NCBI GenBank assembly: GCA_907163375.1
Contig: CAJQUW010003447.1
Span: 24,167 to 88,166, forward strand
Direction: 5' to 3'
Length of the DNA stretch: 64,000 bases
Source of the DNA: Prostheceraeus crozeri
Taxonomy: Eukaryota; Platyhelminthes; Polycladida; Euryleptidae
Shown piece after piece: positions 12,301 to 22,403 of the stretch. Position 1 is the first letter of the stretch. Each line of letters begins with the position of its first letter. The translations under genes and the position numbers were made by a program. The notes beneath the pieces are model-generated. The model saw nothing but the letters and a program-made list of their open reading frames with translations. It was not told the origin of the DNA and ran no database searches.

Positions 12301-15300
12301 TACACATTGGGGATTTAATAAATGCGGAGTTACCACTCTACCTAACATACTTACTCAATGGTTGTTCCAACTCTACTATGGTTTGACTTTCGTTCAGTTT
12401 TCATAAATAATTCGCTTTTTTGAGAAGGAAATGCGTCGCATTTTCAAGCATGATACAGCCTCCTTACTCCATGAGAATGAGGGCTGTCTGATTTTGCACT
12501 GTTCCTTCAACATGGAACAGCTTAGATTTTTTTATTTTGTCTTTTTTTAAATGTTCAAAACATACAGCAGTGTCACTCGTCGGTTTAAAATGATCTCGTC
12601 CTTTTTCATTATCTCCCTGTGCGTTGATCGACTCCGTATAGCTGACTAGTCACGAAACATGCTAGCAGCGGCTATCAACACTTATCTGATCATTGGCATA
12701 GAGGTAGAATATCTTCCCTGTTATATCTAGAGCGCTGACTGTACATGACTCGCCGGCGAGAAGCTGTAACACTCATGGCGATGGGAATTCCCAAAATTGT
12801 AGGGCATAAAGATTGAGGGTCAGTTTATCTGCATCGTGTGAACGCGAGTGTTAGCCATGGTTGGCAGTTGTGCGGCTTACAATTGTACTAAAAGAGGAGG
12901 AAATTTGCACAGATTTCCTCTTAACAAACCAGCGCTTCTCCAAAAAGGGATCAAAAATATTCGTCGTGTCGACTTTAAGCCCGGTAAACACTCACGCATT
13001 TGCTCCGAACATTTTCGCAGCGAGGATTACAAGCAAGGACTTAAGCGGCGACAGTTAAAATCAGAGGCAGTGCCTTTTTGACCTTCCATTCCACTTGAAG
13101 ACGGTAAACAAAAAACGTGCATCGCCGAAAAAACGATCTGCTCCTACCAAACAATCTTCAGGTGCATCCCTCGTCGAAAAACAGCGCCGTGTATTCCTCG
13201 ATCATTCGTATTCTATACCCAAAGATCCGACGGACATCATAACAAATCTACATGAAAGGAATAATTCTCTACATCGTCGAATTAGAACATTGCAACAGAA
13301 TTGTCGACGGAAAAACTCAAGACTACAAAAATTAGGTGAGATTTTAAAAGGTATGTTGGATAAACGATACATTGAGCAGGAAGTGTACAGAATCCATAAG
13401 GAGTCGTTTTCCGACCTTACAAGCGCCATTTTCAAGCATGAGCATGAATAGGGAAGATATATTCTACCTCTATGATCATTGGCAGGCATGACGTCATCAC
13501 ATCTCCTAAAGTTGATGATTGCGGTTAACTAATGCATCAAACGTGTATCTAGTACGATTGACTAGGCATACAACTAAGTAGTCATTGGGACAAGGTTGAA
13601 AATCAGACCGAACTCCACTTTTAAGTAATATCGCTTCAATAAAGCTTGGATTTTTTCGTATGTTCAATGTATCAAACTTCTAAATAATACCCGATATATT
13701 GTGAAACTATTTACATTTCGGTTTATTATTTTGCAGTTGAAACCTCTATATGCAACCTTCTACAGCACTAAATAAATACATGCATTTGACTGACATTCAA
13801 TGAATATTTGATCGGTATCATTGATATTGATATTCATTCAGGTCTAATTCATCCACATACTAGTAAGAAAGACTCAACACTCATAAAGATGTTACACTAT
13901 ACATTTCTATATGCTACGGATGACTTAGGCTTCTATATAGAAAACACAAATTGCAGGTAGTCAATGATTAATTTAGTAGAATTGTCAATAATAAGTCAAA
14001 AAACACACATCATGAAATGCCAATAAAATATCAGATATCGGACAGGACTTGCACAAACAAATATGCTGGTGCTCTCTGCTTATACTGCCGAAAAATAGGA
14101 AGTGGCGGTCATTGCAGTTGGCGGTTAATAACTCCAGCGATTTAATTTGAGTTAAATGCTATACCATATTGAGATCAAAACGGCTTTTCACCAACAACGC
14201 TTTTTGATCTTCAACATAATGATAGTGTTTAGTATGTTGCTTCATAACCTTGCTTTCAAATATGGTTTTACAACCGTGCTTTAAAAAATTCGTAGAAAAC
14301 ATAGCATATAGTGTTGTTATATAATTAAGACATGGCTGCAGATCCCTCTATCATTTCAATTGTTTTAAACCTTGTTTTAAGTGTACCGGTTAGTGATTTT
14401 GCTCATCGGCCGATTACCGACTACTCGGTGGAAGTTGGTCGATTACTTCTGAAAATCGAAAATCGACGCTTTCATTATACTGAAAGAATCAGTTCAGATC
14501 ATACACACACCATCATAAGACATATACTGAATGTTCCACGCAAAAGAGCCTTGTGATGCTTTTTTGGTTACATAGTTTCTACTGACATCCTCATCATCAT
14601 TATTTTTACATGCATCATCATTATCATAATCAGGGCTCGTAAATGCTGAGAGAAAAAAGACGGAAATTCCTAACACATTCGCATACACGTGTGTTCAGAT
14701 CGCAAATTTCAAATTAGTGTGAATGGCTTGTTCCATAAATATGGTAGTGTAAAAAGGCTTAATTTGAGATTCAGGGTGGAGGCCAGATTTCAAGATTCGA
14801 ATTCCCCGGCTGTTTCATCGAATTTTCACGCTATTTTTTATATTGATTAGATACATGTTATTCCAATTACATAGATGAAAATTATCCGGACACTTCTATT
14901 TAGACTATTTTATCATTAAATTTGAGACCCTGTTTGAATTTTACCACCAGTTTTATGTGCTAGGAAATGAACGATATCTGACTATACCGCGCTCATTTTT
15001 CAAAATTTGTGAATTCTGTGAGCGGTGGTTCTTAAGTTTATAGACATATTCCTGTACGCAGTGACCTGCAGCCAGTGAACTACTGATACGATCTAAATGA
15101 TATCATAACGATAGAAAAGTTTGTTTCTTGAACTTTCCAACAATAAAAAAATACTTCATTATCATCATCTGATTCATGGAATTCTAAGAAGTTGAATATA
15201 AGAATGAAAGAAATTTCTATGCGACCAAAATTTTCAAGCATGTTAAGTTGAAGCAACAAATGAGAAGCAACAACCATGACAGAAACCATGATATCAAAAT

Positions 15301-18142
15301 GCACATGTTAATGGGACACCAAGTTATCAAGAAATACCGACAAGAGGAACCAGAAAAACTGCCACACTAGACGAGGACCGTGAAGGCCAGAAGAATTCCC
15401 TCTTATCACCTTTTCGTATCAGCTTGCGTAGAAACAAAGGACGCATGGTAGCCGTCAGTTACAAAGTTTATGTTTTATGTTTCCAGCAATGTCAGGTATA
15501 ATACTGCAGAATCAAGGTCTCGATACTTCATGATTCAAAGGATAGCAAAGACAGTGCAACGCAGTAATGCTTATTCTGTATTGAAGACAATACCATCGGA
15601 TTAAACCATGGCATAAGCTTCTTTAGCTGGTTTAATTTGACTCAATGTGACTTTGTATTCCTCGTCATCAAATTATTCAACTTGCTTCTTCTTCACATTG
15701 TGTAATCAATTTCCGTCAGATTCTTGTAATTGATTTTTATTGTAATAATATTCAGAAGGGTGCCGATAAATTCTAAAAATGTTTGCTTATTAATTGAGAA
15801 TGCACAGTTTTTGAAAATATAACGTCTCAAAGGCAATTTTCTACTTCAGCCTAGCCTGTTTCAAAGTTGAAGTCTGAAAAATTGACTGAAAGCAAAAAAT
15901 TACATTGATAGAGTTACAAAATTACAATGATCAGTTGATGAAAGTTAAATACATGTACTATACATATTTTGTGATCATTAGAGAGTACGAAAAATGAACC
16001 TTTCTGTCAAATAGATCACGGGCTGCAAGCCACTGAATATAGGCCTGATCATCTGTGCTCGCTTAAAAAACTTTAACCGGCCAAATAAGTGATTTAATGT
16101 GTGGGCCTAATTAAGCAATTTTTTTATGGTTCGGATCATTTTCAAAAACAATTGGCTCAATAATATGTAATTAAATTATAAATGAGCTATCAGTCAATCT
16201 CGCATTCTTGAAATATTTTCTTTGGCCGTCGATTAGTAATGCGGTACACTTTGTAAGAAATACATGCGTGCATGTCGAGGTTAACCGGCAGAACAGGTCC
16301 TGATAGCTGGGCATTTTTTTCTAGGCATATGGAAGGCTAGCAAAATTTACTTGCTAATTTACATAGAATGGCATTTATTAACTTATTTTTCGCGTTTCTG
16401 GTATAGTCGGGACCGGAAGAGAGAGAAAAATCTTAACCGCTAGCAGAAGCTCCAGATGGCTCTATATAAAAGCGACCCGGTTATTTGGAAGCAGTGGTCT
16501 GTACATAATCCCTATTGGTTTGGGTGACCTTCCTGTCACGATTTACTGTGAGGTTTTCGAACTCATCACTTAGCTTAGCCATTGACTTTTATTCGAAATA
16601 TCAACGAAAACTCTAATGCAATTTTCTGTCATTGGCAGCATTGGCATGATTTTGGACTGATATCATCCTCAACTTGATGTGGATGCAGGCGCATAAGTAG
16701 CCTCCACCGTTAAATTGCGTGATTCTTCCTTAGATTTTCTATTGCTCAAAAAGTTGTAATTTTGTGAAATATCTTTCAACCAATGAAATTGATAACGTAA
16801 GATAAACGATCATTTACATATGACTTTTTTAGGGGTAGAAACACAACTAGACGAGTATCTGCTGATGACTGACGGACTACAGTATTATGTTTTATATCCC
16901 TTAATCGGTAGCTGAAGTAGTGGTCGATGTATTGTATTTCAAATGAAGAACAAATGAAGAAATGTTGGATTTGATGAAGCATTATAGGCGGATTAAGAAA
17001 CTGGCGATAAAAAATTCAAGTGAAGAAATGGTATTTTTCATCAATATTATTTTCCATGTAGTCTTAGGTACAGTGTGTATAGTTCCATTGTTTGCGGTGC
17101 AGTAGAGTGTCATTGCACTCGTAGTTCTATGTTTTAACTCCACTTTCCCAATTTTTATCCATCGGTCTCCTGTTGTTTTATAATATCCATTTTCAATTTC
17201 CTTAACCTATGGTGACCATTGTCCTATTCTATTTCCACTATCAACATCTGTATTCGGTACAGTATATTAGACGTCTGTTTTGAACGTGTATGCGGCAGTG
17301 TTTGGAATCCATGGTATTAGTGCATTAACAGTAAGAATGAGTAGTGTTATTAGTCTTAAGATTTCCAGTTTTACCAGATATTGGGCAGAAAACAACGCAT
17401 CATGCAAAAACCTAGTAAGTGAACAGCACTTGGATGAAATCGAACTCGCTACTTTCGAAACAGTTGTCAAGACGGCGACCACAAAAGCTAGCAACCCAGT
17501 TGACGCTTTCGTGTTGACTTCATTGTGTTATTTAATAACACAGTGACAATTAGACCCACATTTGGGTGATCAGTTAGCTTTAGTTAGCCAAACCAATCCT
17601 ATGAATATGGCAAAAATATGAACCATGTGCTAGCATTGCAATATGCATTAATAGAAGAGAAACATGAAGATATTCAACTTACATACTCCAAGTACTCCAT
17701 ACCATGGCAATTCTGCAGTTACATGCAGTTGCTCTAACATTTTCAAAATGAAATCACTCGGAAAATATGATTCTCCCAGACCTAGGCTGTTGAAAGTAGG
17801 TTCTCCAAGATGATTGTACAGTATATCAGCACTTGATTCATCGACTGTGGACGGAGGAGTTGGGGGTTCGGGAATGAAGAATTTTTCTGTAGATTTTGCC
17901 GCCTGTTCAGTTATACTCGCAGATTGCTCTTCAGAAAATGTGGTCGTTGTAACGGAGAAATTTAGAGAGCTGTTCATGAAGGCATTGAGTGATTTATAAT
18001 CAAGACGCTTTAAATGATGGATTAACAACCGTGTGTTTCTTGCATTGTGATGTGAATTCAGTGTTGATGTAGATAAACGCTGGTAATTAGTTATCAGCCT
18101 GTTGATTCCTTTCAATCTGATAATTGTTCGTGACACAGACAT
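218..18142 (-). CDS. OXA1L: OXA1L, mitochondrial inner membrane insertase (5' five exons; 3' end outside window)
   Basis: Five exons on the minus strand splice in frame: 18142-17683, 6882-6739, 3590-3502, 683-519 and 322-218, all with GT-AG borders. They give 321 residues of a protein that is usually about 430-440 long. The product aligns from memory with animal OXA1L: residues ~100-150 contain LGLGESYFPSDFI and LHVTAELPWYG (human LGLG..TP and MHVDIGLPWWG). Then come RCVLFPLIV, the loop MPTIKRLQERM, AIRQMANYPIASMQDGGLFW and IGADMTKISAQSTGMKYVMRGLP. These cover the YidC/Oxa1 insertase core with about four hydrophobic segments. The family inserts mitochondrially made proteins from the matrix into the inner membrane. 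The N terminus (MSVSRTIIRLKGINRL) is basic and free of acidic residues, as expected of a targeting peptide. The last exons lie beyond position 1. Intron 1 is 10.8 kb and full of transposons. Every junction keeps phase, so the gene looks intact. Confidence 0.93.
519..683 (-). CDS. OXA1L: OXA1L exon 4
   Basis: This 165 bp, 55-codon exon has phase 0 at both ends, acceptor TTTTTTAG and donor GTAAGT. It codes VAIIISFLSAIRQMANYP, then ASMQDGGLFWFADLTLPD and a hydrophobic segment ending IIME. It is the most recognisable OXA1L block (human [26 protein letters not shown]). The open frame runs on past the donor by chance. Confidence 0.93.
1083..3048. mobile_element. Hairpin (long inverted repeat) element in OXA1L intron 3, interrupted by a LINE
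   Basis: The right arm (2552 to ~3048) is the reverse complement of a left arm in two pieces, ~1083-1236 and 2100-2458. Matches are long, for example GAACGCATTTGAATA against TATTCAAATGCGTTC. The arms are about 500 bp each and diverged by scattered point changes; the loop is about 93 bp (2459-2551). No transposase is seen, so this is a non-autonomous hairpin or MITE-type element. The left-arm break is explained by the LINE insertion at 1237-2089. I could not define terminal motifs or a target duplication for the hairpin itself. Confidence 0.7.
1237..2089 (-). mobile_element. 5'-truncated non-LTR (LINE) retrotransposon, 3' part of reverse transcriptase
   Basis: Read on the minus strand, the insert begins inside a reverse transcriptase. 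The catalytic FADD box is visible (MIKFADDIVCLV), then LGIQYDNRLKWNEHVIEVC, then a thumb-region block LSILEYCSALFVGMNKRN and IICGHHCKC. Several frame changes and stops show it is dead. It is bounded by a direct repeat CCGCATTTGC (1227-1236 and 2090-2099), as expected of target-primed retrotransposition, and it splits the left arm of the hairpin element. The ICG.xC.C block is shared with the LINE pieces at 26819 and 35703, so the three probably belong to one CR1/Jockey-like lineage. Confidence 0.8.
3502..3590 (-). CDS. OXA1L: OXA1L exon 3
   Basis: This 89 bp exon lies between a TTACAG acceptor and a GTAAGT donor and codes SRASQELTSFLQRNDVVSV followed by SMFLFPVMN. It matches the end of the coiled hairpin (human KASSEMALYQKKHGI) and the start of membrane segment 2. 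It is too short to show up as a long open frame; it was found by splice-phase matching. Confidence 0.9.
3591..6738 (-). other. OXA1L intron 2, no recognisable gene
   Basis: 3.1 kb between exons 2 and 3. Short open frames occur on both strands but none shows a domain, a splice-compatible series or biased composition. I see no clear terminal inverted repeats. Confidence 0.6.
6739..6882 (-). CDS. OXA1L: OXA1L exon 2
   Basis: This 144 bp exon lies between a CCTTCCAG acceptor and a GTAAGT donor. It completes residue 154 and codes through about residue 201: the rest of membrane segment 1 (TIIVRCVLFPLIV) and the amphipathic matrix-side helical hairpin (NNMPTIKRLQERMDTARLQ), a hallmark of Oxa1/YidC proteins. 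Confidence 0.92.
6883..8128. other. OXA1L intron 1, unannotated AT-rich stretch
   Basis: Nothing recognisable: no long reading frame, no paired inverted repeats and no microsatellite. Confidence 0.5.
8129..8723. mobile_element. Non-autonomous hAT-like MITE with diverged long inverted repeats
   Basis: The ends begin CAGGGCACAT (left) and, on the other strand, CAGGGTAATT (right). Each is followed by a shared GGTTATCTCCCC block, then TTTTCAAATTTGTCT and CTACCCACAT. The arms are about 190 bp each and well diverged; the centre is about 220 bp without a transposase. A CAGGG terminus is typical of hAT elements. The flanking 8-mers (TTCTTACA and TTTGAACA) agree at only five positions, so a target duplication is not proven. 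Confidence 0.55.
9349..9825 (+). CDS. THAP-domain protein, N-terminal exon (transposon-derived)
   Basis: The ATG at 9349 opens a classic THAP zinc finger: MVQCCVDKC supplies the first cysteine pair, VCSAHF the C-x2-H pair, and AVPS the closing AVPx box. FYTFPKDKRLKQLW matches the conserved aromatic and proline core. THAP domains bind DNA in a sequence-specific way in host regulators and in P-element transposases. A strong donor (G|GTAAGTTTGAG) lies after base 9748, so the exon probably ends there at residue 133 and the last 25 codons of the open frame are intronic. No downstream transposase exon was found. The position just inside a long terminal inverted repeat points to the N-terminal exon of a P-like transposase or a derived repressor. 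Confidence 0.75.
   Translation: MVQCCVDKCTNKTDDPRDLAFYTFPKDKRLKQLWCNNIGRTDFKPTRHSVVCSAHFKKKDKIKNLRYFMLKDQYKIRQPLYRLSKEAVPSLRIGVPGRKLLTIFHRKRTNAKEKLTKTDTNFDSNDEMLDFSDGKFENAYLLLLIYLITFQIAINFFW
9826..12611. other. Interior of the THAP element, no recognised gene
   Basis: Small open frames only. One short hairpin is present (10923-10982). I found no DDE/D or RNase-H-like motif on either strand. Confidence 0.45.
10923..10982. repeat. Short inverted repeat (hairpin)
   Basis: TAGACCGCCA at 10923-10932 pairs with TGGCGGTCTA at 10973-10982, and the adjacent CCCTCT pairs with AGAGGG. The local GC content is well above the surroundings. It may be a remnant terminal repeat of a small MITE. Confidence 0.5.
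12699..13472 (+). mobile_element. Compact 774-bp THAP mini-element with 22-bp TIRs and a 12-bp target duplication
   Basis: The left end TAGAGGTAGAATATCTTCCC is inverted at the right end (GGGAAGATATATTCTACCTC, with one extra AT). Both ends are flanked by the same 12-mer TGATCATTGGCA in direct orientation (12687-12698 and 13473-13484). The host sequence, the right repeat of the larger THAP element, matches its left partner only with one copy of the 12-mer, which confirms a true insertion. The interior is almost entirely one THAP plus coiled-coil coding region whose stop codon touches the right TIR. In size and content it recalls the KP-type deleted P elements of Drosophila, which encode a DNA-binding repressor. 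Confidence 0.8.
12857..13451 (+). pseudogene. THAP domain plus coiled coil, KP-like protein of the mini-element (one frameshift)
   Basis: The ATG at 12857 (GCCATGG context) opens a THAP domain: CAAYNC first pair, LHRFPLN, DFKPGKHSRICSEHF with the C-x2-H pair, and a closing SEAVPF. The frame then meets TGA at 13079-13081 just after a run of five T (13075-13079). The sequel in another frame (13095-13451) reads KTVNKKRASPKKRSA, then HSYSIPKDPTDI and a leucine-rich coiled coil (RIRTLQQNCRRKNSRLQKL), the usual order in THAP9/P-element relatives. A single extra T in the T-run accounts for the break. Either this copy is dead by one base or it makes only the short THAP. No catalytic domain follows: the coding region ends at the right TIR. 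Confidence 0.78.
13615..17682. other. Rest of OXA1L intron 1, no recognised feature
   Basis: Open frames up to about 90 codons occur without domains or splice logic. A TATATAAA box lies at 16463-16470 followed by moderately GC-rich sequence, but nothing downstream supports a gene. Confidence 0.45.
17683..18142 (-). CDS. OXA1L: OXA1L exon 1 (start codon, targeting peptide, first membrane segment begins)
   Basis: The ATG is at 18142-18140. The exon codes residues 1-153 plus one base and ends before a GTAAGT donor. It holds the basic presequence, a Ser/Thr- and Pro-rich linker (PEPPTPPST) and the conserved LPWYGVLGV at the start of the insertase core. A second GT four bases earlier was rejected because only this donor joins in frame to exon 2 and restores the family pattern GVSTIIVRC. 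Confidence 0.9.
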
Positions 18143-19094
18143 TCTAAAACGAGAACGCAGAAAATATAATCAAATAGTAAACTGAAATTCTTCTCATTAC
18201 ATGATATTTCTGAGATCACAAAATACATCCAGGAAATGTCTCATTTTGATAACTCATAATAAAATAGCAATGTATTTAGAAATAACAGATCATCCATTTT
18301 TTGAATAGAGTAATATCTTTAGACTCTGTAAAATAGATTTCCGTGTGAGTTAAGCTTTGGATCCGAGGTCATTGCGTCAAATGAAAAACCGATAAGAGAT
18401 GATTCATCACATATGATTATTTAAACCACAGTTATTTCCGTTGTAAGAATGAAGATTCGAATATTTTCAGAATTTCGGTGTTATGCAAACTGCAGTGGTT
18501 GAAATCACGTAAATTGATTGACAAAATATTAATCGAAATAAACAGTTTTCCAATTTTGAATTCCTAGCAATTTCATATAAATACGTGCGCATATTGTTTC
18601 ATGAATTGATGGGAGCTGCTCTTTTTCCATGAGCATTATGACGTAATGTAGGAATGTGAGTAATACTGTGATTCCTATAGGTAGATCTTCTTAACAGAAA
18701 TACACTACATTAACAGGGTTCCTACGCGACAGGGAAATCTGGAAAAACTCAGGAAATTTTTTGCCTGTCTGTCAGTTACAGTGAATTTACCGGGAAGATG
18801 GTATTTTCTAGTAAAAACCTGGAAGATACAGGAAACTGTTGCCGTCATGACATGAGTAGAAGAACCTAAAGACTAAATAATAAACTTAACTAGGATTAAA
18901 ATTGTTCTATGTAAAATACGTTTATTACTTTTTTATCAGGGCCCATTAAGCAATTTTGGAGAACTCAAGACGTTATATTCTGTTCTATGGACAATTTACT
19001 ATTTCTTTCTTTTTTTCTACGCTATGCACATCGTAAAGGTTCTATGTTTTCGAACATCACAAAAATGACTATTTTCTCCAATTCCATGATTCCG
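18143..19094. other. Upstream region of OXA1L; hAT-like MITE fragment near 18714
   Basis: The OXA1L promoter should lie directly to the right of 18142, but I see no clear TATA box. Near 18714 CAGGGTTCCTACGCG is followed by GGGAAATCTGGAAAAACTC, a terminus style common in animal hAT-derived repeats. No matching right end was found, so it is at most a fragment. Confidence 0.4.
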
Positions 19095-19975
19095 AGTGCC
19101 AGATTTTTTGTAGAGGTTTTCCGCATCTTTGTTATTATACATAGTTTGATGATGCACAGAGATGATCATGAGAAACGTTGCAGAAATGAATGGTGTTAGA
19201 GTTGGAGGTGACAATATGAATAATTTTCGATACGCAGACGATACAGTACTTATTTTCTGACAATGAGGAGAAACTATACGCTATCGTCGACAAAGTGACA
19301 AACGAAAGTGATGAGGAAGGATTCGACATCCATCGCAAGAGATCCATTGAAATGATATTTTCAAAGAAGCATAACACTCCTCGCACCAATATCCTCGTGA
19401 AAGGTGTGGTCTTGGAGCAGGTGTCTCACTTTCAGTACCTGAGCAGCAACGTGACGTCGGATGCAAGGTGTGATGAAGATATCAAGCGGCGGATTGGTAT
19501 GGGAAAGACGGCATGTAAGAAGATGGAAAGGGTGCTTGCTTCACGTAACATTGGCGTGGCAACGAGAATCCGACTACTTAGATGTTACGATACTTCTCTA
19601 TGGATGTGAAGCATGGTCCATAAATCAGAGGATGCAGGCAAGGTTGGAAGCGGCGGAGATGTGGTTCCTCAGGCGGATGCTGCATATCCCCTGAATACAT
19701 AAAGTTAGCAACGAAGCCGCACTCGAATGCACATGTATATCAAGGCAATTGATGATGACAATCTTTACAAGGCAAATACGGTTCCTTGATCATTTCCTTC
19801 GGAAGAAGACATGCGAAGATCTTGCTCTAACTGGCAAAATCGAAGGAAGGAGAGATCGCGGATGTCAACGATTGTCCTACATGGGTTGGCTTGAGAAAGT
19901 GACAGGCAGGAGAGCCACGACCATCATAAGAATGTGCAAGAGACGAGATGAACATTCAAAACAGCCAAAATGATT
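19095..19975 (+). mobile_element. LINE fragment: C-terminal half of a non-LTR reverse transcriptase
   Basis: Successive frames read MRNVAEMNGVRVGGDN then NNFRYADDTVLI, the catalytic YADD box. These are followed by SKKHNTPRTNILVKGVVLEQ, HFQYLSSNVTSDARCDEDIK, LLYGCEAWSINQRM, WFLRRMLHIP and GKIEGRRDRG. This is the standard order of the palm, thumb and C-terminal tail of RTE/Jockey-like LINE proteins. At least three frame changes break it. The 5' half is absent, as in a 5'-truncated copy. Confidence 0.85.
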
Positions 19976-22043
19976 TGAACATCATGCGTCTCTGAAAATT
20001 TTTGAACAACAAAATTATCACTTGTTTTTTAAGGGTTTGGATCTTGATACAATTTAAGGTTCAAATGTGATTGCAACTTTACAGTGATTGCAATAATTCA
20101 GCAAAGATTGCCTTAAAAAGCTCAAAAATGTTTTAGTACTCATATACATTTATTACGGCAAATGGTTTTGTTTGCGCAGCAGATGATTGACAAACCGTTT
20201 TCTTTTACATCTGTAACTTTTGAGAGACTTTCTCGCGTCTTTTATTTACAATGCTTTCTTGAATCAGACAATTTTGTAATAAGAATATTATATTTTTGCA
20301 GTGTATTCTGTTTTGTTGTTAGTTACAGAATGCATTGCTGCATTGACCAAGCATGCGAAGTGCGTAAAATGTTTAGGTTGTAGCATCATGGGGCCAATAT
20401 GTTAAATACATGGTCATAGTAATTAAGACATTGAAGATATCGAGCAACGACCAAGGAAAATGCAGGTAAAAATATTTACGAAATGGGAACCCTGATTACC
20501 GAAAAAAGTTTCACACTTGACAAGTGTTGCCACCAGGTCCGATGGACATTTTCACGCCGGACCATAAAATTCACGCCAAATTTAGGCATTCCTTATTTGA
20601 CAGTGAATTTCAAACTCAAGAGGATATCCAAGCGGCACATTTTCTAAGAGTCCCTAGGTTTTCAATTTGCACCTATGACCATGCACGTAGCGAGAAAAAA
20701 GGAAGTTTCATGCTGCAAAAATGCTGTTCATCATGTCGTCAAAAGTGTCAAAAGTAGCACCTTCATTTTCACTATATTAATAGACCAAGAACCCGATTCG
20801 ATCGGGAAAAGTCGGAACAGCACAAAAACAGTTTTGGCATTGATCGACCCATACACAGTTAAGTGAATGCTTATAAAGGAGAGAGACCTTAATTTCTTCC
20901 ATTACATTATGTGCTATTTTCCAGCATAGCACGATTTTCGTAGATTAATTTTCTTCCATCCCTGGGCCTATTTCGATGCACTCGTCGGCAATCTGGGATG
21001 CATTTCAATAATTATCTAGGTCACATGGCGACTAATTTTAACTTCACGACTTTTGTGCACATCATGGATCCCTTAATAATAATAACCTTAATTCTTTGGT
21101 TCATAAGTGCGTGCATACATTCGGATAACACATGAGGCACAAGATTTGCGACGCTGATGCGGAATAGCATATTGATAAGGCTTGCAATATATCGTCCGTG
21201 CATTGTTAAAAGCTAGTATTAATTGAATCCTGTAACGCTGAAGAGCGCAAAATGATCACATATAATGAGTGCTTTGGCATCGAAGGTGCCTTGAGCAAGG
21301 TATGAACACTTAATGTGCTGAATATTGAAAGCATAAGGATATTGGAAGTAAATTAGTAGCAACACCTGGTACGCAGTAGAGTACCTGGTACGCAACAGCA
21401 AACTGCAGTTTAAACGGAATGTATTTAGAATTCTGTGCATTCGCGTCAAAACGCAACATAACTCGTCCTATTTGGAGGCAAATAATTTTCTTGTTGAGAA
21501 AGAGAAAATATTTTTATTCATCTGAAATCATGTACAATTATCTGTTTTACTGCGAGTCCAAATTTTTACTTAACTAGTTGAGTGGACGGGCAATGAATAA
21601 ACGGAAAAGATAGCAAGCAGCGTGATATTCCCATCTTCCACCGTGTGTTTGAGATCCTTTCTGCAACTTATCGCGACGTCGACCGCCTACTGCGTAGTAG
21701 TAAACGAACATGCTTCACTGAATCTGGAAAGCGAGACATCTTCCCTTAGGCTACTACTATCATGCATGGACTCCAAGGTCAGGAATTTTTGCCATAAGTG
21801 ATTCTTGCCAAACGGGTAATATAATGTTATACAATCAATTTTTTCAAACAAATGAATCAAGGAAATGGATTGCAGAGAAATCTTGTCGAACAAATGAACG
21901 CGTCGACGTCAGGTCATTTGGTTGATCTCAATTCCCTCAGACTGCTCCCGCCTTCTAGAGATGTAGAGGTTCCGGATGCAGTGTCTGCTCGGTGACACAA
22001 GAAGGCTGAGTATTCCGTGCCCGCCCCTCGCACCAGATTCATC
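19976..22043. other. Intergenic, no recognised feature
   Basis: Short open frames only. I see no terminal repeats, microsatellites or protein domains. Confidence 0.45.
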
Positions 22044-22403
22044 GTAAATTATTTCGCAAGATTTGTACATCCACGCATTACACCTTACACTTAAATCATG
22101 CGGTGCCGCATTTGCTCTATCCTGAATATGGGTTAGACCTCAAATCCATAAAGATAAAAGATCATCGATCATCTTCATAATCATGTCCTCCAGATTCTAC
22201 TTATCGTTTGGCGTCCAATTTTTGAGGCAACAGCTGAAGCATCAAGGACTTTCTTTTGGGTCATTGACAGGGCACTATCTCAAAATTGTTGACTAGTCAA
22301 GCACGGTGGCCCTTGTTGACCTGAACGACTTGCACCAAACCGTGGATATTGAATTATATGACATCGATCCGACTGCACGGACAAGGAAATATTTACTGTA
22401 TTA
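22044..22403 (+). other. Coding-like stretch of unknown identity
   Basis: Several adjoining open segments read like protein, for example SRFYLSFGVQFLRQQLKHQG, LSFGSLTGHYLKIVD and, after one in-frame TAG at 22294, SSTVALVDLNDLHQTVDIEL then YDIDPTARTRKYLLY before a stop at 22401. The composition is richer in G and C and less biased to Lys/Phe/Ile than typical chance frames here. I do not recognise the family. It could be a decayed exon of a host gene or of a transposon. Confidence 0.25.

Larger units (their letters stand above)
8995..13614. mobile_element. THAP-bearing DNA transposon with long terminal inverted repeats in OXA1L intron 1
   Basis: The left repeat (8995-9272) is the reverse complement of the right repeat (12612-12698 continuing at 13485-13614). 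Shared blocks include GGTCT-ATTTTCA-CCTTGTC, TTGTATGC, ATGATGACGTCA, TGCC followed by a GTTTCGTGA box, and GCACAGGGAGA. The right repeat is contiguous only if the mini-element at 12699-13472 and one copy of its 12-bp duplication are removed. A THAP-domain gene starts just inside the left repeat (9349). The middle (9826-12611) shows no transposase core, so the element is either internally deleted or its later exons are too decayed to see. The exact outer ends and flanking duplication are not resolved. Confidence 0.72.

Noticed and set aside
16463-16470. TATATAAA box as a promoter
   Set aside because: No gene, exon or RNA is recognisable downstream within OXA1L intron 1.
17280-17546. 88-codon plus-strand frame near OXA1L exon 1
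   Set aside because: No domain, overlapped by an equally long minus-strand frame, and it lies inside the intron.
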